Shown here: positions 16,803 to 26,411 of the stretch, piece by piece | Numbering within the stretch: the stretch's first letter is position 1 | Layout: every line of letters starts with the position of its first letter | NCBI GenBank assembly: GCA_002338445.1 | Contig: DDII01000015.1 | Span: forward strand, 40,656 to 82,422 | Length of the DNA: 41,767 nucleotides | DNA from: Cellvibrionales bacterium UBA1854 | Lineage (GTDB): Bacteria > Pseudomonadota > Gammaproteobacteria > Pseudomonadales > Porticoccaceae | Reading direction: 5' to 3' | Translations under genes and position numbers: made by a program | The notes under the pieces: generated by a model | The model's input: the letters and a program-made list of their open reading frames with translations, nothing else | Told to the model about the DNA's origin: nothing | Databases searched by the model: none

Positions 16803-17321
16803 TCAAGAATATGGTATTTCCATTGTATGTTCTTTGAATCTAAGCACAACTCGATCAACTCGAATTGATTCCACCCTCCAGTTTAGATCCACCAGATCAC
16901 CAGTTCTCAACGCCCTATCATCAATAAAAACTCTGTTAGATTTGGATCCGTCGCTTAAAAAAATACTGCCAGTAATCGCAACAATGGGGGCAGACGGCGC
17001 TTCAATTATGGAAGGCTTTCCAACCTGCATACCAGAGATTACACTCGTCTCAGGCGCATACTCAATCGGCAAATGCGGTACATCTGTATCAGCTGTCTCA
17101 CCATATAATATAACGTCTCTCAAACTTACATAAACAAAGATCAAAACTCCCAGGCAAAAAATTATAAATATCGAGCCAATTTGAAAAACTAATCTTCTAC
17201 TGGTTCTGTGAGTCGTGTTGTTGAGCTCCCAAACAGAGCTAGTTAAATCCTCAATTTCAAATTTTTCGTCACGCAGTCGATCACGTTCAGCTTTTTGTAG
17301 TGCATTAAGAATAAACGACAT
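16803..17321 (-). CDS. gspB: General secretion pathway protein GspB
   Basis: A protein of about 172 residues. It begins with MSFILNALQKAERDRLRDEK, the characteristic start of GspB/ExeB/PulB. A single transmembrane helix follows (about 45-67), then a variable periplasmic linker and a C-terminal T2SSB-type domain (SNRVFIDDRALRTGDLVD ... VVLRFKEHTMEIP). GspB works with GspA to place the secretin in the peptidoglycan and outer membrane. The ATG at 17321 overlaps the gspA stop in TGATG and has AAAGGA five to eight bases upstream. It is the last gene of the T2SS operon and converges with aceK. Confidence 0.88.
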   Translation of the reverse strand: MSFILNALQKAERDRLRDEKFEIEDLTSSVWELNNTTHRTSRRLVFQIGSIFIIFCLGVLIFVYVSLRDVILYGETADTDVPHLPIEYAPETSVISGMQVGKPSIIEAPSAPIVAITGSIFLSDGSKSNRVFIDDRALRTGDLVDLNWRVESIRVDRVVLRFKEHTMEIPYS

Positions 17322-19048
17322 CAATTTCCTTTAATCAATATTGAAGGGATACTTGGATCACTCAATCTATTAATAATCATAATAGTTTTCGGCCCCAAGA
17401 TACCATCTTGTTTGAGACCATGGAAGCGCTGAAACTCTCGCACCTGAATTTGTATAGCTTCGGTATAGTGCCCACCTGTGATTATTCGCTCGTAGGCGTC
17501 ATCTAATTTTAGAAGTCGTTCTTGCAACCAGTTTATTAATCGCTCATTCCTTTGGCCTTCCTGCAGAACCTCATAGTTTGGTGGCGGTCTCCAAATATAT
17601 GTATACTCTTGATTCCACACTGTTAATAAATAAGAAAATTCCAATTTTTCATCTCCAAATTCTCCTCTAAGAGTAACAAAATTATTTTCAATCGCAATTA
17701 ATACCATGGTTTTAACGCGGCCATTTTGAACCAATGTCACTAAACCGGGTCTATCTAATGCCCGCATGGCATTGAAGTCCGACAATAATATAGTCTCTTC
17801 TTTCAATCTTAATATTTCCTTTGCAAGAGCGTAGGATAACCCCGATGAACTATCGGAAACCCACAGTTTTAATAACTCATTTTTTGCGTCAAAGCGTTGG
17901 GCCTTAACCTGAATTGAAGAATCGTTGAGATCCCCCACTTGGTTGGGAGAAGATTGCGAAATATCAAGTTCACTCATTCCAGCAAACTTTCCACCGGTTT
18001 GCTTTGAGAGAAGCTGATCAGCCAACACATCGTTGATTTGTCTCCCATCTACCAACATTTTTGCATTCAAATCCTGAGTGTTGGGTATTAAATCTGTAAG
18101 TTGACCGGCATCAATCGCGTAATCATCATTTCTAATAACCTCCTGCAATCCAACACCGCCCAAAACCACCACGAGTGCCAATACCAGGGACACAATCCAA
18201 CGCCCCTTGACACCGCGCTGCGACTCAAATAGAGGTAGAGCTTCGGTGGCTGCTTCCTTCAAAAGCCTTTTAGAGATCGAGTGTCGTCCGGTAGCATAAG
18301 CGGCGACCAGGGCGTGTTGGCAAATCAGATTGATTAGCCTCGGTACACCCTCGGTCAAGTTGTACATTATGGGCATGCACGAATCTTCAAATATAGGCCT
18401 AGTAGCTCCCGCCTTATGTAGCCTGTGTCTAATGTAATCGGCTAATTCCTTACGCTCAATGGGTTTCAAATGAAAACGCGCTACCACCCTTTGATTTAAC
18501 TGGCGCATGTCATGTCGGGCTAATGTCTCCAAGAACTCAGGCTGACCCACTAAGAGAATATGGAGCAATTTGTCTGTATGAGTTTCCAAGTTGCTCAGAA
18601 GGCGAAGTGTCTCCAACACATCGCGTGCTAAATTCTGAGCTTCCTCTATAATTATCAAGGTCTTATTACCACGGGCATGATCTGCAAGCAGGTCGTCATA
18701 TAGAGCATCTATGCAAGCTTTTACAAATGATAGGCCTTCCCGAGCAACAGGTTTAATAGATAACTCGTGACATACACTCACGAGCAGGTCACCGACTTGC
18801 AACTGACTGTTGAGAAGATATGCGATTCGCACATGCGCAGGCATGCCTTTAACAAATGTTCGAATTAAAGTCGTTTTCCCAGTCCCAACTTCACCTGTAA
18901 GAAGTACAAAACCACCCTCGCGCTCCAAGCCATACTTGAGGTGCGCAACCGCTTGCCGATGGTAGTGACTGGGATATAAAAAGCTTGGATCAGGAACAAT
19001 TGAAAAGGGTTCGCGTGTCAAACCGAAATGTTCAAGATAGAGAGACAT
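17321..19048 (-). CDS. gspA: General secretion pathway AAA+ ATPase GspA (ExeA-like)
   Basis: A 575-residue protein beginning MSLYLEHFGLTREPFSIVPD, the standard start of ExeA/GspA. The AAA domain has Walker A GEVGTGKTT (52-60) and Walker B TLIIIEEAQNL (about 129-139). One transmembrane segment lies near 283-302. The periplasmic part ends with a peptidoglycan-binding motif, FQRFHGLKQDGILGPKT. GspA/GspB use ATP to remodel or bind peptidoglycan so the secretin can assemble. A GGAG sits six bases before the ATG. The gap of 117 bp from gspD may contain a minor promoter, though none is obvious. Confidence 0.93.
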   Translation of the reverse strand: MSLYLEHFGLTREPFSIVPDPSFLYPSHYHRQAVAHLKYGLEREGGFVLLTGEVGTGKTTLIRTFVKGMPAHVRIAYLLNSQLQVGDLLVSVCHELSIKPVAREGLSFVKACIDALYDDLLADHARGNKTLIIIEEAQNLARDVLETLRLLSNLETHTDKLLHILLVGQPEFLETLARHDMRQLNQRVVARFHLKPIERKELADYIRHRLHKAGATRPIFEDSCMPIMYNLTEGVPRLINLICQHALVAAYATGRHSISKRLLKEAATEALPLFESQRGVKGRWIVSLVLALVVVLGGVGLQEVIRNDDYAIDAGQLTDLIPNTQDLNAKMLVDGRQINDVLADQLLSKQTGGKFAGMSELDISQSSPNQVGDLNDSSIQVKAQRFDAKNELLKLWVSDSSSGLSYALAKEILRLKEETILLSDFNAMRALDRPGLVTLVQNGRVKTMVLIAIENNFVTLRGEFGDEKLEFSYLLTVWNQEYTYIWRPPPNYEVLQEGQRNERLINWLQERLLKLDDAYERIITGGHYTEAIQIQVREFQRFHGLKQDGILGPKTIMIINRLSDPSIPSILIKGN

Positions 19049-19165
19049 GTATACTCCAAAAAAGCGTGATTACCGCGAGTTCGATATATCAAAAGAGCCG
19101 ACCATAATCGTAATAAGGGGGTCTCTATTTTTTGAGTTGTCCTCTAAATTCTATTGCCCAGGCTC

Positions 19166-21046
19166 TCATTCGAATTCCTTCAACTTTGGGGTGAGATATC
19201 CTGGAGCATCTCCATCTAAATCCCGAAAAATTAGATGGTCAAAACGACCCTTAGTGGCAGTCCTCGCATCAAGAGAATCTCTCAGTATAGTAGGTCGAAT
19301 AAACATCATCATCACTCGCTGCTTAGATTCGTTTTTGGTTGCCCGAAATAAACGCCCCAATAATGGTATATCACCGATAACAGGTAATTGTCTTAGGTTA
19401 TCGCTACCAGTGTCTTCAATTAAGCCACCCAGCACGAGTAGTTCTCCATCCTGAACCATTACATTAGTTTGCATCGTGGTCTTTGAAGTTGTTTGTAATC
19501 CAACGGTACCGCCAGCTTGCACCTTGGACGATTCTTGCTCGATCTCTAAACGCACTGCATCACCCTTACTTATCTGAGGTTTCACCTTGAGCGTTACCCC
19601 GACTTCTTCTCGATTGATCGTCGTAAAAGGGTTCGTACTTACATTGTTGCTGTTGGTAAAACTCCCAGTTTGAAAGGGCACCTCTTCCCCCACGGTAAGT
19701 GTCGCCTCCTCATTATCCAACGTCACCACAGAGGGAGTAGATAGAACTTTGGTCGCTCCATCAGTTTTCAGCGCCTGCACCAACAAACCCATACCCTTTC
19801 CAGTAGCGTTATCGAAGTCACCAAGAACACCGAGCCCAGAAGCCGGTAAGCCCTGACTTAACATTGAAGAAGATGTATTTTGACTTCCGTCAAGCACGGT
19901 CGCCCCCAACAAACTTGTCAAGACGCCATCAAAATTTGTCAGATAAGCCCCGCGATTTTTACTCGAATACACCAGCTGTGAGCTGAGGTCCTCCGCCTGA
20001 TCCTCAGACAGTTCTGCAATAACTGCCTCTATCAGCACTTGCGGTCGGGGCTTGTCGAGTTGATCCAATACTTTGTTAACCTCTCGGATTACCTCACGTG
20101 GGGCCGCTAAGATGAGCGCATTATTAAGTTCGTCAATCTCAATTTTATAGTTTGTCTTCTTCTTCCCATCTCCGCCAGATTGACCGGCTAAGCGCAAAAA
20201 GGTATCTGACTGCAACATCCCGTCAATGACTGGCTTAATTTCTGCAGCCCTTAAAAAATCTAGGTACATCACCTCAACACTTGCCTGTTTAGCTGAGGGC
20301 ACATCCAAGTTTAAGAGCATTGACTTGAAAGCTGCCCTTGCTATCCCCGGACCACTCACGATTATTCGATCATTGAGACCATCTTCAACTAAAGACAATT
20401 CTTGCTTCTGCAGCTGCTTTAGCTGACTTGCAATGTGCACGGCCTCAGCGGCCGATATATGCCGCAAATTTACCACCTCTACCGCTGAACTTTCAGGGTC
20501 ATCCATGATTGCGATGAAACGTTTCAACTGAAGAATGTTAGTTTCTATGTCAGACACAACTAAATAGTTACTGGGCGCATAAGCCATAAGACGAGCACCG
20601 TTGCTCAACATAGGCTTCAGTACCGATACCAAGGTTGCCGCCTGAACATGTTTTATGGGTAATACCTCGGTACGCATCTCATTGCCGCCATCACCAGCAG
20701 CGAAATTAAATGCTTGGCTAAACGGTATAATACGTGTGACCGCTCCATCTCGCACCGCTTGAAAACCTTGGACCTGAATGGCAGACAAAACCGCTTCATA
20801 TAGCAAACGAGAGTCAATAGGTTGAGGAGCAATTATTGTTACTTTTCCTTTAACCCGAGGATCTAAAACAAAAGATTTACCCGTGATTTCGGCTACGCTT
20901 TCAATCACGCTACGAATATCTGCATCTCGAAAATTAATCCGCACCTCCTCTTGCGCACTAACTTGACCGGGAAATATCAGTGACAAAGCCACCAAGACGA
21001 CTGCATACGACTCAGATCTATATAATTTTAAATAAAAATTGATCAT
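19166..21046 (-). CDS. gspD: Type II secretion outer-membrane secretin GspD
   Basis: A 626-residue secretin with a signal peptide ending near VSAQ (about residue 32). The N0 domain starts at EVRINFRDADIRSVIESVAEITGK, followed by repeated N1-N3 ring domains (YLVVSDIETNILQLKRFI; NDRIIVSG; LIEAVIAELSE). The C-terminal secretin domain has VGEEVPFQTGSF, ISKGDAVRLEIEQ and the end motif LPVIGDIPLLGRLF. It forms the outer-membrane exit channel. Its ATG overlaps the gspC stop by 4 nt (ATGA). No dedicated pilotin gene is seen in the window; the short tail after the secretin motif gives no clear indication of how it is targeted. Confidence 0.96.
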   Translation of the reverse strand: MINFYLKLYRSESYAVVLVALSLIFPGQVSAQEEVRINFRDADIRSVIESVAEITGKSFVLDPRVKGKVTIIAPQPIDSRLLYEAVLSAIQVQGFQAVRDGAVTRIIPFSQAFNFAAGDGGNEMRTEVLPIKHVQAATLVSVLKPMLSNGARLMAYAPSNYLVVSDIETNILQLKRFIAIMDDPESSAVEVVNLRHISAAEAVHIASQLKQLQKQELSLVEDGLNDRIIVSGPGIARAAFKSMLLNLDVPSAKQASVEVMYLDFLRAAEIKPVIDGMLQSDTFLRLAGQSGGDGKKKTNYKIEIDELNNALILAAPREVIREVNKVLDQLDKPRPQVLIEAVIAELSEDQAEDLSSQLVYSSKNRGAYLTNFDGVLTSLLGATVLDGSQNTSSSMLSQGLPASGLGVLGDFDNATGKGMGLLVQALKTDGATKVLSTPSVVTLDNEEATLTVGEEVPFQTGSFTNSNNVSTNPFTTINREEVGVTLKVKPQISKGDAVRLEIEQESSKVQAGGTVGLQTTSKTTMQTNVMVQDGELLVLGGLIEDTGSDNLRQLPVIGDIPLLGRLFRATKNESKQRVMMMFIRPTILRDSLDARTATKGRFDHLIFRDLDGDAPGYLTPKLKEFE

Positions 21047-21930
21047 CTAATTTGCCCTAAGTTCGGTAACATTTTTGCCGACAAACTGGCAGCATTTACG
21101 TAAACTACCACCTCACGGCCATCTCGAATAACTGTCACAGGTAGACTAGTTTGGCTGCTGTAATTTACCCATGCAGCAGGATTCTTCAAGAGTTCCTGTA
21201 TTCCAGAGTCACTAACCTTAACAATCACGTCACCATCCTCTACATCCGCAAGAGAACGCATTTCAGCAGAGAGCTCATTGAGCTTAAATCCCGACGCGTA
21301 GACTCCGCTTGCGTTGTCTAGCCTTACTGGCACCGCACCAAACATATTCGCCAGCTTAAAACCGGCCTGCATACTTTTTCCCAAACCACCTGACTCAGTT
21401 GCCTCTAAAGACTCTATAATTGACTTTGGCTTTTTAAGTTTTATCTGCCGCGGCGACCCATTTTGGTCTATGATAATGCGATTTGCTTCTATCCCTGTGA
21501 TGGTAACATTTGCTTTTATTTCATCTCCTATCTGGTAAACGGTTTCTGGTTTTCCAGTAGCATTTAATGTTGCAGCAGAAACTTCATCTCCAATCATAAC
21601 GCCGAGAAGCTCCACATTGATGTCGGCATTTCTCAGATTTAACGCAGCAGATCTAGCGACCACAGGTTTTGGCTGGGTACTCCTAAACCAGTTCCATTCT
21701 TGGATAGGAGGTGCAGTAACCCGCTCAATCAACCGAAAAGACATTGGTTTCTGATTTGCCAGGTCTATCAAGGATAGGGTCACAACAATAAGAACTGTTA
21801 CAAGAAAGACAAAGGTAAAAAACGCATATAAGGTAGCGGGTAATGATTGGTCAGCCCTGAAACTCGCGAAAGATTTGAACTCTGGAATAATCCAAGATAA
21901 CTTTTTACGGCTCAACCTTAAAATCCCCAC
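21043..21930 (-). CDS. gspC: Type II secretion inner-membrane coupler GspC
   Basis: A 295-residue protein with one transmembrane helix (about 33-55), a proline-containing linker, a homology region (NADINVELLGVMIGDEVSAATL ... YQIGDEI, about 98-135) and a C-terminal half containing a degenerate PDZ-like domain (GFKLNELSAEMRSLADVEDGDVIVKV). This architecture is that of GspC, which joins the secretin to the inner-membrane platform and contributes to substrate recognition. The GTG start at 21930 gives a short basic cytoplasmic N-terminus. It lies 39 bp downstream of gspM and overlaps gspD. Position after gspM rather than at the operon head resembles the Xanthomonas xps arrangement. Confidence 0.9.
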   Translation of the reverse strand: MGILRLSRKKLSWIIPEFKSFASFRADQSLPATLYAFFTFVFLVTVLIVVTLSLIDLANQKPMSFRLIERVTAPPIQEWNWFRSTQPKPVVARSAALNLRNADINVELLGVMIGDEVSAATLNATGKPETVYQIGDEIKANVTITGIEANRIIIDQNGSPRQIKLKKPKSIIESLEATESGGLGKSMQAGFKLANMFGAVPVRLDNASGVYASGFKLNELSAEMRSLADVEDGDVIVKVSDSGIQELLKNPAAWVNYSSQTSLPVTVIRDGREVVVYVNAASLSAKMLPNLGQIR

Positions 21931-21969
21931 GCTAAGAAACTCTTTTTATATATTTTTATGTTATCAAAT

Positions 21970-22464
21970 TTAACGAACACGCCTTAACTGTATTTTTGCG
22001 CCGTAGCGTCCTATATTTTCATTTCTTTGAAGCCGTTCGATCGATAACTTCTCCAAAGCGAATTGATCACATGCCAAATGACTCATCAATTTTAAGATCT
22101 TATTTGCGTTATTTGCCTCAAACTCAAGAAAATGCGATCCACGACTTTCTTTGTTGACCTTTGGTCTCAACTGATTTCGACGCAAAATTAAATTTAAGAT
22201 TTCACGATCAGAGCCATTTTTTACAGATCGACCAGCACAATTATTTCCAAGCTTCTTTACCGATTTAGCTTGCTCATCAAGCCAAGTTGCGTCTGCTTCA
22301 AGCTCTGCAAGCTTTTCCCTCAACTGCTGATAGTTCCTCCAAGTGGGCTCTAAAACCAGCATAACCGAGGTAAGCACTATTAAAATAGTTGAAGTGACAA
22401 TCATAACACGCTCACGGCGACTGAGACCTCGACTCCAGCCTCTGAGAGAGTCCACAAGTTTCAT
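21970..22464 (-). CDS. gspM: Type II secretion assembly protein GspM
   Basis: A 164-residue bitopic inner-membrane protein. It has a basic N-terminus (SLRGWSRGLSRRERVM), one transmembrane helix (about 20-40), then a coiled-coil-like segment (TWRNYQQLREKLAELEADA) and a small C-terminal ferredoxin-like domain. This matches GspM in size and layout. It partners GspL in the platform. The ATG overlaps the gspL stop in ATGA. Sequence identity in this family is low, so the call relies on operon position and topology. Confidence 0.87.
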   Translation of the reverse strand: MKLVDSLRGWSRGLSRRERVMIVTSTILIVLTSVMLVLEPTWRNYQQLREKLAELEADATWLDEQAKSVKKLGNNCAGRSVKNGSDREILNLILRRNQLRPKVNKESRGSHFLEFEANNANKILKLMSHLACDQFALEKLSIERLQRNENIGRYGAKIQLRRVR

Positions 22465-23591
22465 CGGTCTCTCCTCGGACTCAAAGTAAGCAACAAGCTG
22501 TCTGAAGATTTGTCCACAGTCTCGATATCAACGTTAAATTCAGAAAGTTTGAGAGCCCGTCGACGCAGCTCCGCAGAGCGGTCTACCCTTACTCTGATTG
22601 TATCAGAAGATGCATCAAGAGAGTGCAAATCACAGTCACAGTTACTCATTACATCGGATAACGCCCTAAGCCCAGCGAGAGGCATACTTTCTGTTACTTT
22701 TCGTTGCGCTAGCATCCTTCGAAGTTGTATATCGAAAGCACTGCGTAGTTCATCTACTTCAATACTTTCACCTGAAAAGATCCTTCCATAACTGACTTCT
22801 ATATGCTGCTCTATTTCTCTGAGGTCTGCAGAGATTTTTTTCACATCTAATTGAAGATAACTAAACATCAACGCGCATAGGATTGTCGCCAAAGTAATAT
22901 TGACACCCCACAACCGCGATAATGGCTTGTCTACGGGCTCAAACTCGCCCTCTAAAAGATTTATTCCATCGCGCATATCACATGTTTGCCAATCGACCTC
23001 TGACCTATTTACTTCAGATATTTTACTAAGACTCTCTGGTACAGAGATGTGTGCCGGAACGCTTATTGACACCCGAGGCGACACATCTTCACTTTCAATG
23101 AAGCGCTCTATTATTTTCCATGCAGAATTTGGTTTCGACGAAAAACCCTCACTAGCGGAATAACGAACTAAACAATAACCTTCACGCCAACCTACCGACA
23201 ATCTTCCAACCTCCCACGGAAGAGCAAAGTAATCTGGAACCATCTTTCTTACAACGACTCCCGAATTTTCCGCGACTCTGAGCCAATTCAACAAGTCCGT
23301 TTTTCGAACACTAAATACTTCTATAAAGTCGTCTTCAACGCATTCGCCAATAACAAAATGCATGTCCTCAACTCTGTCAAGAATACGCTCCTCCATAATC
23401 CAGGGGATTAGGCTCGGCCACTTTCTGCGTGGTGCAGTGGGAGCCTGAATGCGTTGAACAGTTATGTAATCGGATGGAATCCAAAGGTCTACATACACAA
23501 CTTGACCATCCGCCGCGCTAAAACGCTTGTCCAGGTCATATACATGATCAACGCGAGTGTCCACCTTTCCTAAACTCCCAAGGCTTCGCAT
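22461..23591 (-). CDS. gspL: Type II secretion inner-membrane protein GspL
   Basis: A 376-residue protein. Residues 1-230 resemble the actin-like cytoplasmic domain of GspL, with PRRKWPSLIPWIMEERIL and VDWQTCDMRDGINLLEGEF, the latter just before the membrane helix (about 233-252). The C-terminal periplasmic part carries a coiled coil and a small ferredoxin-like domain (IRVRVDRSAELRRRALKLSE). GspL binds the ATPase GspE and couples it to the pseudopilus assembly platform. The first 22 bp overlap the end of gspK. Confidence 0.9.
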   Translation of the reverse strand: MRSLGSLGKVDTRVDHVYDLDKRFSAADGQVVYVDLWIPSDYITVQRIQAPTAPRRKWPSLIPWIMEERILDRVEDMHFVIGECVEDDFIEVFSVRKTDLLNWLRVAENSGVVVRKMVPDYFALPWEVGRLSVGWREGYCLVRYSASEGFSSKPNSAWKIIERFIESEDVSPRVSISVPAHISVPESLSKISEVNRSEVDWQTCDMRDGINLLEGEFEPVDKPLSRLWGVNITLATILCALMFSYLQLDVKKISADLREIEQHIEVSYGRIFSGESIEVDELRSAFDIQLRRMLAQRKVTESMPLAGLRALSDVMSNCDCDLHSLDASSDTIRVRVDRSAELRRRALKLSEFNVDIETVDKSSDSLLLTLSPRRDR

Positions 23592-24790
23592 GCCGTTTGA
23601 ATGCGGTAAGAGTCCGTCTGTTGGTCGGTATCCTGCTTGCTCTCGTCCGTCTCATAGCTCACTAATTCTTCTTTGGGCTCCGATACAATATCTGGGACTA
23701 AAAACATTTCTCTCGCCATGACTACTGGATTCTCCTTATTCTCACGTCGGTCTATTGTACTCTTCAGCCGTAGTTCGATGTCACCCAAAAGAACCTCTAA
23801 ATAAAGTTGAAACAAATCCGATCTCACACCAATCAAAGTGGAAGGCCAAAATTTCGCTGCGTCTCCCGGTGAAATGGGTAGAACAGCTTCCAATGCTTGA
23901 TACAAAGTTTCGATAGTTTCAAAATAACTCCCCTCCTGACGGGTGTCCAGAATTACCGCCGCGAACGCGTCACTGAATTCGCCCCCGAGCGCCAGTAATA
24001 TATTTTCCGATGCCGTGTTTATGTTAATTGTGGTCGGCGTCAGTTTAGTGGGGCTCCCCGAAAGGGGCAGTGCGGTGATGTAAGGTAATAAATATTGAAC
24101 TTCACGCACATGATATCCAGCCACGGCCGCCAATTCAGTTGCATCACTCATAAGAGTGTTGGACACTACTCTGGGCAAACTGTCGTAATCGGGCTGTTCA
24201 GCCCCCCATAGATTGACCAACTCACTATCGCTATCTAACCAATCCACCACCGCAGCCGTCCGAGCGGGGGTGACGGGTAAATCGGCCATGATCAAAAGAT
24301 TACGCCACAATGATGCTATGCCAACCGAACCTCCCGACAAAGCAGAGAGTTCCCTCTCCAGAGACTCTGGATCTGAAGCGTAAAGCGAGAAATTATTGAG
24401 ATTAATGCGTCCCTGAAGGTCTGACAAGCATCCACGAATAATTCCACCTTCGATAGGTAACAATGGTACAGCTTGCGCCCAATTCTCTCCATGATGATCA
24501 ACATCTGTGTTCTCGTCCATCCCATCTTTTTTGGACAAACGCTGTCGTGCCCATCTCTCAACGCTCAAGGCTAATAAAAATGCTTGATCACTCAGCGAAG
24601 CACTGCTCGCTTGCGATACATCAATTTGGTGTCGATAAAAGATATTACCGAGCACCATCACAATCGCCAACATCAAAACAAGAGCAGTTAAAAGAGCTAC
24701 CCCTTTTTGCTTAGCCGAAAGGTGTCTTAACGAGTTTAACGTCCTATTCAACAACGACTCCGGGAAATAATCTAGAAGTTGAATCACCAT
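23570..24790 (-). CDS. gspK: Type II secretion minor pseudopilin GspK
   Basis: A 406-residue protein, large as usual for GspK. After a leader of about 29 residues comes the pseudopilin helix GVALLTALVLMLAIVMVLGN. Family segments follow: LSDLQGRINLNNFSL, VDWLDSDSELVNLWGAEQPDY and INTASENILLALGG. GspK caps the pseudopilus tip with GspI and GspJ. The 29-residue leader before the Gly is longer than the norm, so an internal start cannot be excluded, although the next Met is inside the helix. It overlaps gspJ by 47 bp and gspL by 22 bp. Confidence 0.92.
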   Translation of the reverse strand: MVIQLLDYFPESLLNRTLNSLRHLSAKQKGVALLTALVLMLAIVMVLGNIFYRHQIDVSQASSASLSDQAFLLALSVERWARQRLSKKDGMDENTDVDHHGENWAQAVPLLPIEGGIIRGCLSDLQGRINLNNFSLYASDPESLERELSALSGGSVGIASLWRNLLIMADLPVTPARTAAVVDWLDSDSELVNLWGAEQPDYDSLPRVVSNTLMSDATELAAVAGYHVREVQYLLPYITALPLSGSPTKLTPTTININTASENILLALGGEFSDAFAAVILDTRQEGSYFETIETLYQALEAVLPISPGDAAKFWPSTLIGVRSDLFQLYLEVLLGDIELRLKSTIDRRENKENPVVMAREMFLVPDIVSEPKEELVSYETDESKQDTDQQTDSYRIQTACEALGV

Positions 24791-25355
24791 CTTTTAACCT
24801 AATCATTACCCTAATCATCTTCGGCAACATTGGTGCCGATATAGAATTAAGTGGCGGCCAATTCTCTGAGTATTCATTTTCTTCTGACAGATGCTCAAAA
24901 ATCACTTCATCAACGTCAGAGAGCAAAGTGCGGGTATTCCCGTCGCTGTAGCGAGGAGAGGCCGTAATTGGCCAAGTAGTTCTAACTAAATTACGTGCAT
25001 CATCGAGACCATAGTAGACCCTCATTAAACCGCTCGGATTCGATGCCAACATGGGCCCTCCGCCCCGAGAAAATCGAACGCCAAATTCGCTTACATCAGT
25101 TTCATAAGGTCTCTCCAATTGCCCCAAACCATCGCTGAAAGGTCGATTCCGCATATGAAGGAGGTCCCTCTGAATAATCGCCCACGCCCGCCGCAAATTA
25201 ACTTGTCGAGACATTGTGTCATGGCTACGATCATTAGTAGCCATTACGACCTCAAGCGCCTGATAGGCCATAATGGACATAACTGACAACAGACCAATGG
25301 ATACCACTACCTCTATTAGCGAAAATCCTCTTTGTCGACCAAAACTATTTGTCAT
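24744..25355 (-). CDS. gspJ: Type II secretion minor pseudopilin GspJ
   Basis: I chose the ATG at 25355, which has GGGAG seven to eight bases upstream and yields the short prepilin leader MTNSFGRQR before GFSLIEVVVSIGLLSVMSIM. An upstream in-frame start at 25376 is less likely. The protein is about 203 residues, normal for GspJ. It contains the typical LRRAWAIIQRDLLHMRNRP and GLMRVYYGLDD segments. GspJ belongs to the I-J-K tip complex of the pseudopilus. Processing requires a prepilin peptidase that is not encoded in the window. Confidence 0.92.
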   Translation of the reverse strand: MTNSFGRQRGFSLIEVVVSIGLLSVMSIMAYQALEVVMATNDRSHDTMSRQVNLRRAWAIIQRDLLHMRNRPFSDGLGQLERPYETDVSEFGVRFSRGGGPMLASNPSGLMRVYYGLDDARNLVRTTWPITASPRYSDGNTRTLLSDVDEVIFEHLSEENEYSENWPPLNSISAPMLPKMIRVMIRLKDGDSTSRLFPGVVVE

Positions 25356-25387
25356 GTTACCGCTCCCAGAAAACAACCGGATGTTTT

Positions 25388-25819
25388 CTACTTCTGTCTA
25401 GCCTCATCAATCAAAAAAACTGCTAAAACGGAACTAGGTCGCTTCTGAGACTTCTTAACAACCGTTGCCTCAAACCTATATAACTGTTGTCCCATCGCCT
25501 CCTCAACTCCAAGTTTCCATTGCCAATCCGCTCCTCCTTGTATCTCTGACCCCTCTCTCTGCCGAGAAGTTAACAAACCACGAGAGTGCCAACCCTCTAA
25601 CTCCTGATACTTCTCCAACAAACGGTTCCAAGCTACCCTGTTTGCAAAGAAACGTTCGCGCATTAGGACTCGCTCATCAGCATATTGACCCACCACTTGG
25701 AGTGAACTGGCAAGCACCATACTGAGTATCAATAGTGCAACCGCCACCTCCATAAGCGTAAAACCCCGAGCAAACACCTGACACGCTAGGGGGGTAATCC
25801 TTTTTGAAACACCAATCAC
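25388..25819 (-). CDS. gspI: Type II secretion minor pseudopilin GspI
   Basis: A 143-residue protein with prepilin motif RGFTLMEVAVALLILSMVLA at about residues 18-37 and a short globular domain beginning after RFFANRVAWNRLLEKYQ. Size and order agree with GspI, the central tip pseudopilin. The GTG start overlaps the gspH stop in a GTGA and gives a leader of 18 residues before the processed Gly. It lies 32 bp upstream of the preferred gspJ start. Confidence 0.9.
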   Translation of the reverse strand: MIGVSKRITPLACQVFARGFTLMEVAVALLILSMVLASSLQVVGQYADERVLMRERFFANRVAWNRLLEKYQELEGWHSRGLLTSRQREGSEIQGGADWQWKLGVEEAMGQQLYRFEATVVKKSQKRPSSVLAVFLIDEARQK

Positions 25820-26385
25820 TTTACTGTCACCTCCATGCCGATCTTTGATATTTCTTCATCCCAAAAATAACCAAAAACTCCATCGAAACCCTTGAATCTC
25901 AGTGAGATATTGGTTGCAGGTTCCATATTTCCCTCTGGTAAAAATGCAGTAACGGGCAATATCGGAGGTTCATCGGGCTCTATAGTTTCTAATACGACAG
26001 ACTTCGGTTGAATTAGGAACACTGCATCGTTGTTACTTTGCCAATCAAGTTGAGCCCCCTGTAACAACTTGAACAGTGGAGGCTGGGTTGCTCTCCACCA
26101 GCGATAATTGAAAAATACAACCGCCTGCAGCTGCTGATGCTCGGAACCGTAAAGATCAGCCGAGATATCGCGATCACCCCTTATCATAAAACCATAAGGA
26201 GCGCCAGTAAGCTCAGCCTGTTCGGAAAGCTGTTGAAACCACATAGACAACTTTTCTGAGTGATTTAGATATCTTCGCGCCTCCATCTGGGTTATAGCGA
26301 CAAAACTTATGCCTGACAAAATAGCAATTATTATAATAACGACCATAACCTCAAGGAGCGTGAAACCCCTTTGACCCAGTGGCAT
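25816..26385 (-). CDS. gspH: Type II secretion minor pseudopilin GspH
   Basis: With the ATG at 26385 the protein is about 189 residues and begins MPLGQRGFTLLEVMVVIIII, a canonical six-residue prepilin leader. The longer frame from a TTG at 26445 would overlap gspG and give an unusually long leader. A GAAG seven bases upstream supports the chosen start. The globular domain carries WFQQLSEQAELTGAPYGFMI and ISLRFKGFDGVFGYFW, consistent with GspH. It links the tip complex to the GspG filament. Confidence 0.88.
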   Translation of the reverse strand: MPLGQRGFTLLEVMVVIIIIAILSGISFVAITQMEARRYLNHSEKLSMWFQQLSEQAELTGAPYGFMIRGDRDISADLYGSEHQQLQAVVFFNYRWWRATQPPLFKLLQGAQLDWQSNNDAVFLIQPKSVVLETIEPDEPPILPVTAFLPEGNMEPATNISLRFKGFDGVFGYFWDEEISKIGMEVTVK

Positions 26386-26411
26386 CGGGAGGGCTTCAAA
26401 TAGCTTATTTT